In this document: positions 1 through 8,410 of the stretch, in pieces
Numbering within the stretch: position 1 is the stretch's first letter
Layout of the letters: every line of letters begins with the position of its first letter
Source: CAZNQW01 sp964575225
GTDB lineage: Bacteria > Chloroflexota > Anaerolineae > JAAYZQ01
Reading direction: 5' to 3'
NCBI GenBank assembly: GCA_964575225.1
Contig: CAZNQW010000089.1
Location: 1-14,485 of the forward strand
DNA length: 14,485 bases
Notes under the pieces: generated by a model
The model's input: only the letters and a program-made list of their open reading frames with translations
The model's database searches: none
What the model was told of the DNA's origin: nothing
Made by a program: the position numbers and the translations under genes

Positions 1-59
1 TCAACCTCCGTAAGGGACTTTCACCCTCTAGTCAACGCCCATGCTGGGCGCACCACATG

Positions 60-87
60 GTACGGGCGACGCATGCGTCGCCCGTAC
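60..87. repeat. 28-bp perfect palindrome, copy 1
   Basis: The half-site GTACGGGCGACGCA is followed directly by its exact reverse complement, with no loop spacer. The same 28 bases recur at 1671-1698, and the 20-bp core (GGGCGACGCATGCGTCGCCC) recurs near 7967 and, with changes, near 8155. All copies lie between genes, like dispersed REP-type elements. No transposase is nearby. Confidence 0.85.
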
Positions 88-114
88 TTGTCACCCGCCG
101 CGGTTGTCAACCCA

Positions 115-266
115 GCCGCGAGTCCGCTCGCGCAAAAGCGGGCGCGGCATGCCGTGCCCCAACACGGCGAAAATGGTGTGTACCCAGGCCATACGTCGCC
201 CTCGCGGAAGCGGGGGCCCATGGATGCTGCCTGCGTGTACGCAGGCGCTTGCGAGGGCATGACGAT
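115..266. repeat. Composite intergenic repeat, copy 1
   Basis: This copy contains two modules shared with the other gaps. Module B (115-143) starts GCCGCGAGTCCGCTCGCGC and matches 6594-6628 and 8006-8039. Module A (221-266) matches 6523-6568 with two mismatches in 46 bases and contains the hairpin GCCTGCGT-GT-ACGCAGGC at 229-246. A fragment of module B (GCGGGGGCCCA, about 210-220) is displaced next to module A, so this copy looks rearranged. Confidence 0.7.
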
Positions 267-332
267 TACTCGCCTCGGCGCCGCTGACCACAGCCCGGGC
301 CGTCACCCCTGTGCAAGCCGTCGCCCCGGAAT

Positions 333-361
333 TTGTGCTAGAAGGCCCCGAGGGGTATAAT
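333..361 (+). promoter_or_regulatory. Predicted sigma70-type promoter of the MFS gene
   Basis: A perfect -10 hexamer TATAAT lies at 356-361. Seventeen bases upstream is TTGTGC (333-338), which matches TTGACA at three of six positions. The first gene begins about 50 bases downstream. The strength rests mainly on the -10 box. Confidence 0.5.
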
Positions 362-415
362 GGCAGTTGGTTGTGCGTCAGGTAGGACATTCATTCTCGT
401 CATAGGAGGCCTGAA

Positions 416-1660
416 GTGAAACGAACCACCCCTTCCACCCGCTCGGGCTGGCGTTCGCTCCCCCGCAACGTCTGGGCCGTCAGTCTGACCAGCTTTTTCA
501 TGGACATTTCCAGCGAGATGGTGATCAACATCCTGCCCCTCTTCCTGAGCAACGTCCTGGGGGTGGGTACCAGCGTCATCGGCCTCATCGAGGGCATTGC
601 CGAGGCCACCGCCAGCCTGCTCAAGGTCTTTTCGGGATGGCTGTCGGACCGGTTGCGCGCCCGAAAATGGCTGGCAGTGGCCGGCTATGGCCTGTCGGCG
701 TTGGCCAAGCCCTTCTTTTATTTCGCCAACTCCTGGGCCTGGATTTTGGCCGTGCGCTGGACCGACCGCGTGGGCAAGGGCATCCGCACCGCACCCCGCG
801 ACGCCATGGTTGCCGACAGCATCGACGAGAGCCAGCGGGGGTTGGCCTTTGGCTTTCATCGGGCGGCCGACACCGGTGGGGCCACCCTGGGGCTGTTGAT
901 CGCCCTGGGGATCGTCTGGGCGGCCCAATCGGCCGCCGTCAACCTGGGGCAGAAGACGTTTCAGATCATCGTCCTGGCCAGCCTGATCCCGGCGGCCCTG
1001 TCGGTGCTGTCCCTGGTGGTCGGCGCCAAGGACGTGCCCGTCACCACCACGAGGGAAAAGCCGGTCATCACCCTCAAGGGATTGGGCAAGCCGTTTCTCA
1101 TCTTTTTGCTCATCGTCGGACTCTTTGACCTGGGCAACTCGTCCGATGCGTTCCTGGTCCTTCGGGCGCAGGAGCGGGGGCTGAGCGTGATCGGCATCCT
1201 GGCCATGTTGGTCACCTTTAACCTGGTCTACACCGTGATCTCGACGCCTGCCGGGGCTTGGTCGGATCGGATAGGGCGCCGCCGGATCGTCATCGGCGGC
1301 TGGCTGGCCTATGCCGTCATCTATTTGGGCTTTGCCCTGGCCCAGACCGGCTGGCATGTGTGGGTGCTGTATGCCTTTTACGGGCTGTACTACGGTCTGG
1401 CCTACGGCACGACCAAGGCCATGGTCGCCGATCTGGTGCCTGCGGCTTTGCGCGGCACGGCCTACGGCACCTACAACGCCATCCTGGGTCTGATCGATTT
1501 TCCGGCGTCGCTGATCGCCGGCATCCTGTGGGAGGGGGTCGGCGGCTGGCAGGGATTCGGGCCTTCGGCGCCATTCCTGTTCGGGGCCATCATGGCCCTG
1601 GCGGCAGCAGTGCTCATGCTGCTCTGGCGGCCGGCCGCGCCCTTACAGCAGCAGACATGA
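416..1660 (+). CDS. MFS-family permease, substrate unknown
   Basis: This is a 414-aa integral membrane transporter of the major facilitator superfamily. The hydrophobic pattern fits 12 membrane segments in two halves. The loop-2/3 motif A occurs as SDRLRARK (residues 77-84) in the first half and SDRIGRRR (283-290) in the second. A conserved-looking cytoplasmic stretch DRVGKGIRTAPRD lies at about 117-129. The GTG start at 416 is preceded by AGGAGG at 404-409 with six-base spacing. The gene stands alone, with its own promoter upstream and a palindrome 10 bases after the stop, and it precedes the SAM-riboswitch operon. Motifs do not give the substrate. A drug or metabolite exporter is possible, but nothing here ties it to methionine. 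The family call is firm and the substrate open. Confidence 0.9.
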   Translation: MKRTTPSTRSGWRSLPRNVWAVSLTSFFMDISSEMVINILPLFLSNVLGVGTSVIGLIEGIAEATASLLKVFSGWLSDRLRARKWLAVAGYGLSALAKPFFYFANSWAWILAVRWTDRVGKGIRTAPRDAMVADSIDESQRGLAFGFHRAADTGGATLGLLIALGIVWAAQSAAVNLGQKTFQIIVLASLIPAALSVLSLVVGAKDVPVTTTREKPVITLKGLGKPFLIFLLIVGLFDLGNSSDAFLVLRAQERGLSVIGILAMLVTFNLVYTVISTPAGAWSDRIGRRRIVIGGWLAYAVIYLGFALAQTGWHVWVLYAFYGLYYGLAYGTTKAMVADLVPAALRGTAYGTYNAILGLIDFPASLIAGILWEGVGGWQGFGPSAPFLFGAIMALAAAVLMLLWRPAAPLQQQT

Positions 1661-1670
1661 CGACACATGG

Positions 1671-1698
1671 GTACGGGCGACGCATGCGTCGCCCGTAC
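1671..1698. repeat. 28-bp perfect palindrome, copy 2
   Basis: It is identical base for base to the palindrome at 60-87, and both are preceded by CACATG. It starts 10 bases after the MFS stop codon. RNA from it could fold into a strong hairpin, but no T-run follows, so it is not a canonical intrinsic terminator. Confidence 0.85.
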
Positions 1699-1721
1699 AG
1701 GCCTCATCAAGGGAGCACGTG

Positions 1722-1750
1722 GTACGGGCGGGGTTGAAATCCGCCCGGGC
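1722..1750. repeat. Short GC-rich inverted repeat
   Basis: The sequence opens with GTACGGGCG like the neighbouring palindrome, but continues as CGGGCGG, a GTTGAAAT spacer, then CCGCCCG. It looks like a related hairpin with a different loop. It sits just ahead of the riboswitch promoter. No T-run follows. Confidence 0.5.
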
Positions 1751-1779
1751 GCCCGGCGCCCCCTATCTGCAAATCAGGT

Positions 1780-1808
1780 TTGACAAAACCATACGAGTGT
1801 GCTACGAT
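1780..1808 (+). promoter_or_regulatory. Promoter of the SAM-riboswitch operon
   Basis: A perfect -35 box TTGACA (1780-1785) is separated by 17 bases from TACGAT (1803-1808), which matches four of six -10 positions. Transcription would begin near 1815, about 20 bases before the riboswitch P1 helix. Confidence 0.7.
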
Positions 1809-1833
1809 AATCGCCGTTACAATTGAACTGGAC

Positions 1834-2025
1834 GCTCATCCAGAGGGGTGGAGGGACCGGCCCGACGAAGCCCCGGCAACCAATTGGCGTTAGGATCTCG
1901 GTGGTCTGTCTGGCAGAAAAGCCGGACAGATAGGAACCCAGGTCGGCCAATCAGGTGCCAATTCCGGCAGGCTGCACCGGCGCGACATGCCACCATGCCA
2001 CACCGTGCAACCTGGCAGATGAGAG
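1834..2025 (+). ncRNA. SAM-I (S-box) riboswitch aptamer
   Basis: The conserved S-box core is plain: GAGGGGTGGAGGGACCGGCCC (1843 onward), then GACGAAGCCCCGGCAACC and, after a long arm, AGGTGCCAATTCC (1953-1965). P1 is CTCATC (1835-1840) with GATGAG (2018-2023). The P3 arm is unusually long: ATTGGC (1883-1888) can pair with GCCAAT (1946-1951), and an inner nine-base-pair stem joins 1906-1914 and 1921-1929. P4 pairs 1968-1977 with 2005-2014 around one mismatch. At about 190 nt it is well above the usual S-box size because of P3 and P4. It precedes genes of SAM recycling, as expected for this class. Bound SAM should switch the operon off. Confidence 0.95.
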
Positions 2026-2032
2026 AATAAGC

Positions 2033-2059
2033 AAAAGCTCTCATCGAGGGAGCTTTTTT
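2033..2059 (+). terminator. Riboswitch-controlled intrinsic terminator
   Basis: AAAAGCTCTC (2033-2042) pairs with GGGAGCTTTT (2048-2057) around a five-base loop and runs into a T-tract (2054-2059). The competing antiterminator is visible: GATGAGAG (2018-2025), the 3' side of P1, is the exact reverse complement of CTCTCATC (2038-2045) in the terminator. SAM-bound P1 frees the terminator, and SAM-free RNA forms the antiterminator. Confidence 0.93.
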
Positions 2060-2078
2060 CGTTGTAAGGACAAGAGGG

Positions 2079-3115
<1,037 letters not shown>

Positions 3116-3119
<4 letters not shown>

Positions 3120-4135
3120 CCCAATTTGAACCGGGGCTTCACTCGCTGGCAGCCGGTAGCTTGCCCCACACCGATCCTGCGGCGGCCTGGCAATTGGTGC
3201 AAGGCACCCTCGATATTCCCACCTGGCCCCAACTGCCCAAGCGCTCCTTCCTGGAGAACATGTACGTCCAATACAGCGAGGGCTTTCCCGGCATCGTGCT
3301 GGAATCGGAGCGCATCCACGTTGACCACGAGCGGGCAATCGAGACCGAGCTAGAGGGCCTCTACATCGCCTATCTGGGCGAGGACCTGGCCTACGCTGCC
3401 GTCGGCCGCGACTATGCGGCGGGGCTGCATCACGTGCTGGAGCAGGATAAGGAACGTATGCCCATCGTCAAGGGCCAAGTGACCGGCCCGGTGAGCTGGG
3501 GGCTTACGGTGGTCGATCAGGACCGCCGGCCGGTGCTCTATGACGATGTTTTGGCCGAAGCAGTGGCCAAGCACCTGCGACTCAAAGCCACCTGGATGGA
3601 GCGGGAGCTGCGCCGCGTGGCCGACCAGACCATTATTTTCGTCGACGAACCGTACATGAGCAGCTATGGCTCGGCGCTGATCTCCCTGAGCCAATCCCAG
3701 GTGGAGACCTTGATGGCCGAGGTGCTGGCCGGCATCCAGGGGCTGTCGGGGATGCACTGCTGTGGCAACACCGACTGGTCCCTGTTGTTATCCACTGGGG
3801 TCGACATCCTGAACCCGGACGCCTACGAGTACGCCGATACCCTGGCCCTCTACCCCGACGAGGTGACCGCCTTTTTGGAGAGGGGCGGCCTCATCGCCTG
3901 GGGCATCGTACCGGCTAGCGACCAGATCCTCCACGAGACCGTGGACAGTCTGGTGGAGCGTTTCCATCAGGCCATCGGCCTGCTCACGACCAAAGGGCTG
4001 CACCAAGACGATCTATTGGCGGCCTCGCTGATCAGCCCCTCGTGTGGGTGCGGGTCGCTGAGTGTAGAAACGGCGGAACGGGTTCTGCAGACCACGGGTC
4101 AGGTGGCCCGAGCCTTGCAAGAGCGGTATGCCTGA
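3116..4135 (+). CDS. Core methionine synthase, MetE C-terminal-domain-like (folate-independent candidate)
   Basis: This 339-aa protein of the UROD/MetE superfamily corresponds to only the catalytic C-terminal half of the ~750-aa cobalamin-independent methionine synthase. It opens with the family-like AGSLPHTDPAAAW. The zinc ligands of MetE can be traced: His214 and Cys216 in MHCCGNTDW, Glu238 exactly 22 residues after Cys216 as in E. coli MetE, and Cys310 in SPSCGCGSL, matching the NPDCGL site. Extra cysteines are Cys215 and Cys312. Known core-MetE (Mes) enzymes methylate homocysteine from methylcobalamin or a corrinoid protein instead of methyl-folate. By inference this is such an enzyme, perhaps MesB-like given the anaerobic setting. 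It overlaps mtnA by ATGA, implying translational coupling, and is under the SAM riboswitch. Other methyl or thiol transfer roles of the superfamily remain possible. Confidence 0.75.
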
Positions 4136-4168
4136 GGCCACCGCGCAGACAGTGGAACAAGGGAAATT

Positions 4169-5143
4169 ATGAGCATCAGAAACATCATTATCACCGGATC
4201 CGTGGCCTATGATTACTTGATGACCTTTCCGGGCCGCTTTCGCGAGTGCATTCTCCCCGATCAGATCCACCAGATCAGCCTCAGCTTTTTGGTCGACGCC
4301 ATGCGCAAGCAGCGGGGCGGGTGCGCGCCCAACGTGGCCTATTCCCTGGCCCTCCTGGGCGAGCGCCCAACGGTGATGGCCACGGTGGGCCAGGATTTTT
4401 CCGACTATCGGGCCTGGCTCGACCGCGCAGGGGTGGACACCTCGGCCGTCGTCGAGATCGAGGACGAATTCACCTCCTCCTTTTTTGTGAACACCGACCT
4501 GGAGAACAACCAGATCGCTAGCTTTTACGCCGGGGCCATGGCCAAAGCCGACCTCCTCTCCTTTCACAACCTGGACCACGATGCCGTCCAACTGGCCATC
4601 ATCTCGCCCAACGCACCCCCGGCCATGCACAAGTATGCCTGCGAGTGCCAGGAGCTGGGCATTCCCTACATCTATGATCCCAGCCAGCAGATCGTCCGCC
4701 TGAGCGGCGACGAGCTGTTGAACGGCATGCGCGGCGCCAAAATGCTGATCGTCAACGAGTATGAGTTTGGCCTGATCAAAAGCAAGACCGGCCTATCGGA
4801 CGAGCAGGTGCTGGCCCTGCCCGAAACCACCATCATCACCCGGGGGGAACAGGGCTCGATGATCCACACGGACGGCGACGTCCTGTTTGTCCCCGTGGCT
4901 CCGCCGGTTCAGGTCAAAGAGCCCACGGGAGCGGGCGACGCCTACCGAGCGGGCATCATGAAGGGGATGTTGCGGGGCTACCCCTGGCAGACCACAGGCC
5001 GGATCGCGGCCCTAGCCGCCACCTACGTCCTGGAACAATACGGCACCCAGAACCACACCTATTCGCCCGAGGAATTTGCCGCGCGCTACCGACAGGTCTT
5101 TGGCGATTCGCCGGAACTGGACGACCTGACCGCAAGCCGATAA
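4169..5143 (+). CDS. PfkB-family kinase, probable adenosine kinase
   Basis: This 324-aa ribokinase-fold sugar kinase most likely phosphorylates adenosine to AMP with ATP. The N-terminus ITGSVAYDYLMTFPGRF and the segment ISLSFLVDAMRKQRGGCAPN resemble the actinobacterial adenosine kinase type (as in Mycobacterium) from memory. The PfkB signature is PTGAGDAYRAG, with the catalytic base Asp257. IASFYAGAMAKAD (about 111-123) also fits that type. A modest AAGGGA lies four bases before the ATG. Its place directly before S-adenosylhomocysteinase supports the substrate: adenosine is the SAHase product and must be removed, because that reaction favours synthesis of S-adenosylhomocysteine. Ribokinase or another nucleoside kinase is the main alternative. 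Confidence 0.82.
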   Translation: MSIRNIIITGSVAYDYLMTFPGRFRECILPDQIHQISLSFLVDAMRKQRGGCAPNVAYSLALLGERPTVMATVGQDFSDYRAWLDRAGVDTSAVVEIEDEFTSSFFVNTDLENNQIASFYAGAMAKADLLSFHNLDHDAVQLAIISPNAPPAMHKYACECQELGIPYIYDPSQQIVRLSGDELLNGMRGAKMLIVNEYEFGLIKSKTGLSDEQVLALPETTIITRGEQGSMIHTDGDVLFVPVAPPVQVKEPTGAGDAYRAGIMKGMLRGYPWQTTGRIAALAATYVLEQYGTQNHTYSPEEFAARYRQVFGDSPELDDLTASR

Positions 5144-5178
5144 CGCAACAAGCAGAAAACACCAAAAGGAGCAACACT

Positions 5179-6438
5179 GTGAAAGAGTACGATGTACGAG
5201 ACCTGAACCTGGCCGACGCCGGACAGCTACGGATTGAATGGGCCGAGCAAGAGATGCCCGTCCTGCGGCTGATCCGCGAGCGCTTTGAAGCCGAAAAACC
5301 GCTGGCAGGGGTGCGGGTGGCGGCCTGTTTGCACGTCACCACCGAGACGGCCAACCTGATGCGCACCCTCAAAGCGGGCGGAGCCGACGTGCGGCTGTGC
5401 GCCAGCAACCCCCTGAGCACCCAGGATGATGCCGCCGCGGCCCTGGTGGCCAAGTACGGCGTCCCCGTGTTCGCCATCAAGGGCGAAGATCACGACACCT
5501 ACTATCGCCACATCCACCAGTCCATCGAACACGGCCCCCAACTCACCATGGACGACGGCGCCGACACGGTGGGCATCCTACACAAGCAGCGCACCGAGCT
5601 GCTGGACGGCATTATCGGTGGCACGGAAGAGACGACCACCGGCGTTATCCGTTTGCGGGCCATGGCCGCCGACGGCGTCCTCGGCTATCCCATCGTCGCC
5701 GTCAACGACGCCCTGACCAAGCACTTTTTCGACAACCGCTACGGCACAGGCCAGAGCACCATGGACGGCATTCTCCGCGCCACGAACACTCTGATCGCCG
5801 GCAAGATGGTGGTGGTCGCCGGTTATGGATGGTGCAGCCGGGGCGTGGCCATGCGCGCCGACGGCCTGGGCGCCAACGTGATTGTCACCGAAGTGGACCC
5901 CCTTCGCGCCCTGGAGGCCGTGATGGACGGCTATCGCGTGATGCCGATGTTGGAAGCAGCCAAGGTGGGCGACATCTTTGTCACGTCCACCGGCGACAAG
6001 CATGTAATCGACCGCGCCCACATGGAAGTGATGAAGGACGGCGCCATCGTGGCCAACTCGGGCCACTTTAACGTCGAGATCAACATCCCGGCCCTGCGCG
6101 ACCTGGCCGTAGAAGTGCGCCAACCGCGGGCCTTTGTGGAGCAATTCGCCCTGGCCGACGGGCGCCGCATCTCGCTGCTGGGCGAAGGCCGCCTCATCAA
6201 CCTGGCCGCTGCCGAAGGTCATCCCTCGGCCGTCATGGACATGAGCTTTGCCAACCAGGCCCTGTGTGCCGAGTATATGGTCCAAAACGCCGAGCAACTG
6301 GAAAACAAGGTCTATTCCGTCCCGGAAGAGATCGACAAGCAGATCGCGGCCCTCAAGCTCAAGGCCATGGGGATCGAGATCGACGTGCTCACCCCCGAGC
6401 AGGCCCACTACCTGACCTCGTGGGAAGAAGGAACGTAG
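5179..6438 (+). CDS. ahcY: S-adenosylhomocysteinase
   Basis: This cytosolic NAD-dependent enzyme hydrolyses S-adenosylhomocysteine to homocysteine and adenosine. The protein is 419 aa, the short form typical of archaea, Thermotoga and some bacteria. It lacks the ~40-aa insertion and the C-terminal KPDHYRY tail of the long form and ends HYLTSWEEGT. Recognisable motifs are KAGGADVRLCASNPLSTQDD (64-83), DDGADTVG, NRYGTGQSTMDGILRATN (188-205), SGHFNVEIN and MSFANQALCAEY. The Rossmann motif reads GYGWCSRG (215-222), where the usual third glycine of GxGxxG is Ser220. The GTG start has AAGGAG at 5166-5171, seven bases upstream. It follows the adenosine kinase by 35 bases and shares the SAM-riboswitch transcript by position. 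Confidence 0.96.
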   Translation: MKEYDVRDLNLADAGQLRIEWAEQEMPVLRLIRERFEAEKPLAGVRVAACLHVTTETANLMRTLKAGGADVRLCASNPLSTQDDAAAALVAKYGVPVFAIKGEDHDTYYRHIHQSIEHGPQLTMDDGADTVGILHKQRTELLDGIIGGTEETTTGVIRLRAMAADGVLGYPIVAVNDALTKHFFDNRYGTGQSTMDGILRATNTLIAGKMVVVAGYGWCSRGVAMRADGLGANVIVTEVDPLRALEAVMDGYRVMPMLEAAKVGDIFVTSTGDKHVIDRAHMEVMKDGAIVANSGHFNVEINIPALRDLAVEVRQPRAFVEQFALADGRRISLLGEGRLINLAAAEGHPSAVMDMSFANQALCAEYMVQNAEQLENKVYSVPEEIDKQIAALKLKAMGIEIDVLTPEQAHYLTSWEEGT

Positions 6439-6722
6439 CGCATGGGCACGACCGGCGGGCAATCGGCCTGCCGGCACACCAGGGCTGTTGCCAGGTCGGC
6501 CAAGACATGGTGCGGCACAGGATGGATGCTGCCTGCGAGTACGCAGGCGCTTGCGCGGGCATGACGATACGCCAATTGACGAACGTCACCCCCGCCGCGG
6601 GTCCGCCCGCGCACAAGCAGGGGGCCCACATCTTTCCAGGCATGTCGAGGGACAGTGCAAACGCCATGGCAGTATACCGTGTGCTTTGACAGTCATTCAT
6701 AACACAGACGGAGGCAAACGAT
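6439..6722. repeat. Repeat-filled gap between ahcY and metK (composite repeat copy 2)
   Basis: No gene is seen. Module A (6523-6568) repeats 221-266 with two mismatches in 46 bases and holds the hairpin GCCTGCG-AGTA-CGCAGGC (6531-6548). Module B (6594-6628) matches 8006-8039 and 115-143. The order is A then B, the reverse of the other copies. A lone TTGACA (6686-6691) has no -10 at usable distance. I see no clear terminator, so read-through from ahcY into metK is possible. Confidence 0.65.
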
Positions 6723-7934
6723 ATGACAACGACCTTTATGACCTCGCCCCAACACTTTTTCACGTCGGAATCGGTGACCGAGGGACACCCGGACAAGATC
6801 TGCGACCAGATCTCTGACGCCGTCCTGGACGCCATCATCGCCGACGATCCCGATGCCCGCGTGGCCTGCGAGTGCGCTGTGACCACGGGCCTGGTGTTGG
6901 TGATGGGCGAGATCACCACCAGCACCTATGTGGACATGAACGCCCTGGTTCGCGATGTGGTGTGCGACATTGGCTACACCCGGGCCAAGTTTGGCTTTGA
7001 CGGCGAGACCTGTGGTGTGCTGGTCTCGATCAAAGAGCAGAGCGCCGACATTGCGCTGGGGGTCGACAAGGCCCTCGAAGCCAAGACCGGCGGGGTGACG
7101 GAGCAAGAGATCGAAGCGATTGGCGCCGGCGACCAGGGCATGATGGTCGGCTTTGCCTGCACCGAAACGCCCGAGCTGATGCCCATGCCCATTATGTTCG
7201 CCCACAAGCTGTGCCGGCGGCTGAGCCAGGTGCGCCGGGACGGGGTGCTGCCCTACCTCCGTCCCGATGGCAAGAGCCAGGTGACCATCGAATACGAGTA
7301 TGGCAAGCCCAAACGGGTGGAAGCCGTCGTCATTTCGACCCAACACTCGCCCGACGTGGAGCAGAGCAAGATCCGCGCCGACATCATCCAGCGGGTCATC
7401 AAATACGTGGTGCCCAACGGCATGATCGACGAGAATACCAAGATTTATGTCAATCCCACGGGCCGGTTCGTGACGGGTGGTCCCAAGGGCGATGCCGGTG
7501 TGACGGGCCGCAAGATCATCGTCGACACCTACGGCGGCATGGCCAGCCACGGCGGCGGCGCCTTCTCGGGCAAAGACCCGACCAAGGTGGACCGCTCGGG
7601 CGCTTACTATGCCCGCTACGTGGCCAAGAACATTGTGGCCGCAGGCCTGGCCGAACGGGTGCAGCTCCAGGTGAGCTATGCCATCGGCGTGGCCAAGCCA
7701 CTGTCGCTGGCCGTCGAGACCTATGGCACGGGCAAGGTGTCGGATGAGGTGATCGTCGATCTGATCGCCAAGCATTTCGACTTTCGCCCGGCAGCCATCA
7801 TCAAGCAGCTCGATCTGCGGCGCCCCATCTTTCAGGCCACAGCCACGTTCGGGCACTTTGGCCGCGACGATATCGATGCGCCGTGGGAGCGCACCGACAA
7901 GGCCGACATCCTGCGCCAGGAAGCCGGTCTGTAG
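6723..7934 (+). CDS. metK: Methionine adenosyltransferase (SAM synthetase)
   Basis: This cytosolic enzyme makes S-adenosylmethionine from methionine and ATP, releasing phosphate and pyrophosphate. The 403-aa protein has all bacterial MetK signatures. TSESVTEGHPDKICDQISDA includes the active-site His22 and Asp24. GAGDQGMMVGFA surrounds Asp137. GGPKGDAGVTGRKIIVDTYG is the P-loop-like glycine-rich segment, and GGGAFSGKDPTKVDRSGAY is the classic C-terminal signature. The ATG at 6723 has GGAGG eight bases upstream (6710-6714). It completes the methyl cycle started by the upstream operon. It is separated from ahcY by a 284-bp repeat region without a convincing promoter, so whether it is also controlled by the riboswitch cannot be decided from sequence. 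Confidence 0.97.
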   Translation: MTTTFMTSPQHFFTSESVTEGHPDKICDQISDAVLDAIIADDPDARVACECAVTTGLVLVMGEITTSTYVDMNALVRDVVCDIGYTRAKFGFDGETCGVLVSIKEQSADIALGVDKALEAKTGGVTEQEIEAIGAGDQGMMVGFACTETPELMPMPIMFAHKLCRRLSQVRRDGVLPYLRPDGKSQVTIEYEYGKPKRVEAVVISTQHSPDVEQSKIRADIIQRVIKYVVPNGMIDENTKIYVNPTGRFVTGGPKGDAGVTGRKIIVDTYGGMASHGGGAFSGKDPTKVDRSGAYYARYVAKNIVAAGLAERVQLQVSYAIGVAKPLSLAVETYGTGKVSDEVIVDLIAKHFDFRPAAIIKQLDLRRPIFQATATFGHFGRDDIDAPWERTDKADILRQEAGL

Positions 7935-8275
7935 GCTCGGGGGCGGGCATCGCGAATGGGATCTGTGGGGCGACGCATGCGTCGCCCCTACCCACCGTCA
8001 CCCCTGCCGTGAGTCCACTCGCGCACAAGCGGGGGCCCAGATGGGCATGAAAAACGATGGATGCCCGCCTTCGCGGGCATGACGGTGGGTCCATTGACTT
8101 GCTCCGCGCCCCGTCTCTGGGGCGCGCCAAGAGGCATCGCGAATGGGATCTGTGAGGCGACGCATGCATCGCCCCAACCCACCATCACCCCTGCCTCCGG
8201 GTGACGAGCGAGAGCTGGGCATCTCATGCTGCATCAGAGACCATGCAGCAGTCTTGCCCGAAGGTTCTGCGTGGA
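7935..8275. repeat. Repeat-rich gap after metK (composite repeat copy 3, plus direct repeat)
   Basis: No gene is seen. A ~63-bp block (7946-8008) starting GGCATCGCGAATGGGATCTG recurs at 8133-8195 with a few changes. Each block contains the palindrome core: perfect over 22 bases at 7967-7988, with one arm altered near 8155-8175. Between them are module B (8006-8039), a diverged module A whose hairpin is ATGCCCGC-CTTC-GCGGGCAT (8061-8080), and GCGCCCC-GTCTCT-GGGGCGC (8106-8125). None of these hairpins is followed by a T-run, so metK termination here is unproven. Confidence 0.75.
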
Positions 8276-8304
8276 TTGACAAATCCTCCCGGTAGAGGTA
8301 TAAT
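8276..8304 (+). promoter_or_regulatory. Consensus sigma70 promoter of the fumarase-hdr operon
   Basis: TTGACA (8276-8281) and TATAAT (8299-8304) are both perfect and separated by exactly 17 bases. The predicted start, about 8311, coincides with the first base of the long-range stem in the leader. A promoter this strong suggests that control is exerted later, in the leader. Confidence 0.9.
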
Positions 8305-8335
8305 CGAGAGCGTTAGCTTCAATGAGGAGGCCATT

Positions 8336-8410
8336 TTGGCAAAGCCCACATTCTCCAAACTATCCACGGTAGCCTTTGCCATGAAAAGGACCTGCAAGAG
8401 CACCTCATGA
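8336..8410 (+). CDS. Possible 24-codon leader peptide
   Basis: A TTG codon at 8336 follows AGGAGG (8325-8330) by five bases and opens a 24-codon frame reading (M)AKPTFSKLSTVAFAMKRT and ending CKSTS. Its TGA (8408-8410) lies at the top of the terminator's 5' arm. Its ribosome-binding site overlaps the ATGAGG arm of the competing stem. Nine of 24 residues are Ser or Thr and four are Lys, with no run of a single amino acid as in classic amino-acid attenuators. The frame may be fortuitous. The good Shine-Dalgarno and the stop position are the only support. Confidence 0.35.
   Translation: MAKPTFSKLSTVAFAMKRTCKSTS

Larger units (their letters stand above)
1..415. other. Non-coding region upstream of the MFS gene, repeat-rich
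   Basis: I see no credible gene in this stretch. The short open frames on either strand are low-complexity readings of GC-rich repeats. It holds a small perfect hairpin (36-50, CGCCCA-TGC-TGGGCG), a 28-bp palindrome (60-87), pieces of a composite repeat that recurs further right (115-143, 208-266) and a promoter at 333-361. The left edge may be the end of another repeat copy, but the window cuts it. Confidence 0.7.

Noticed and set aside
60..266. CRISPR-like repeat array
   Set aside because: The repeats are few, differ in length and order, and have no regular spacers or cas genes.
91..390. Small protein-coding genes in the first 400 bases
   Set aside because: The frames on both strands run through dispersed repeats and lack ribosome-binding sites and recognisable motifs.
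338..1357. Long open frame on the minus strand opposite the MFS gene
   Set aside because: It is Gly/Gln/Asp-rich and low in complexity. It is antisense to a clear membrane transporter and is explained by high GC in the third codon position.
1671..1698. Intrinsic terminator for the MFS gene
   Set aside because: The hairpin would be strong, but no T-run follows, and the same sequence occurs where no gene ends (60-87). It is treated as a repeat.
6686..6691. TTGACA as -35 box of a metK promoter
   Set aside because: A 17-base spacer puts the -10 on CGGAGG, the ribosome-binding site. No TATAAT-like hexamer is at usable distance.
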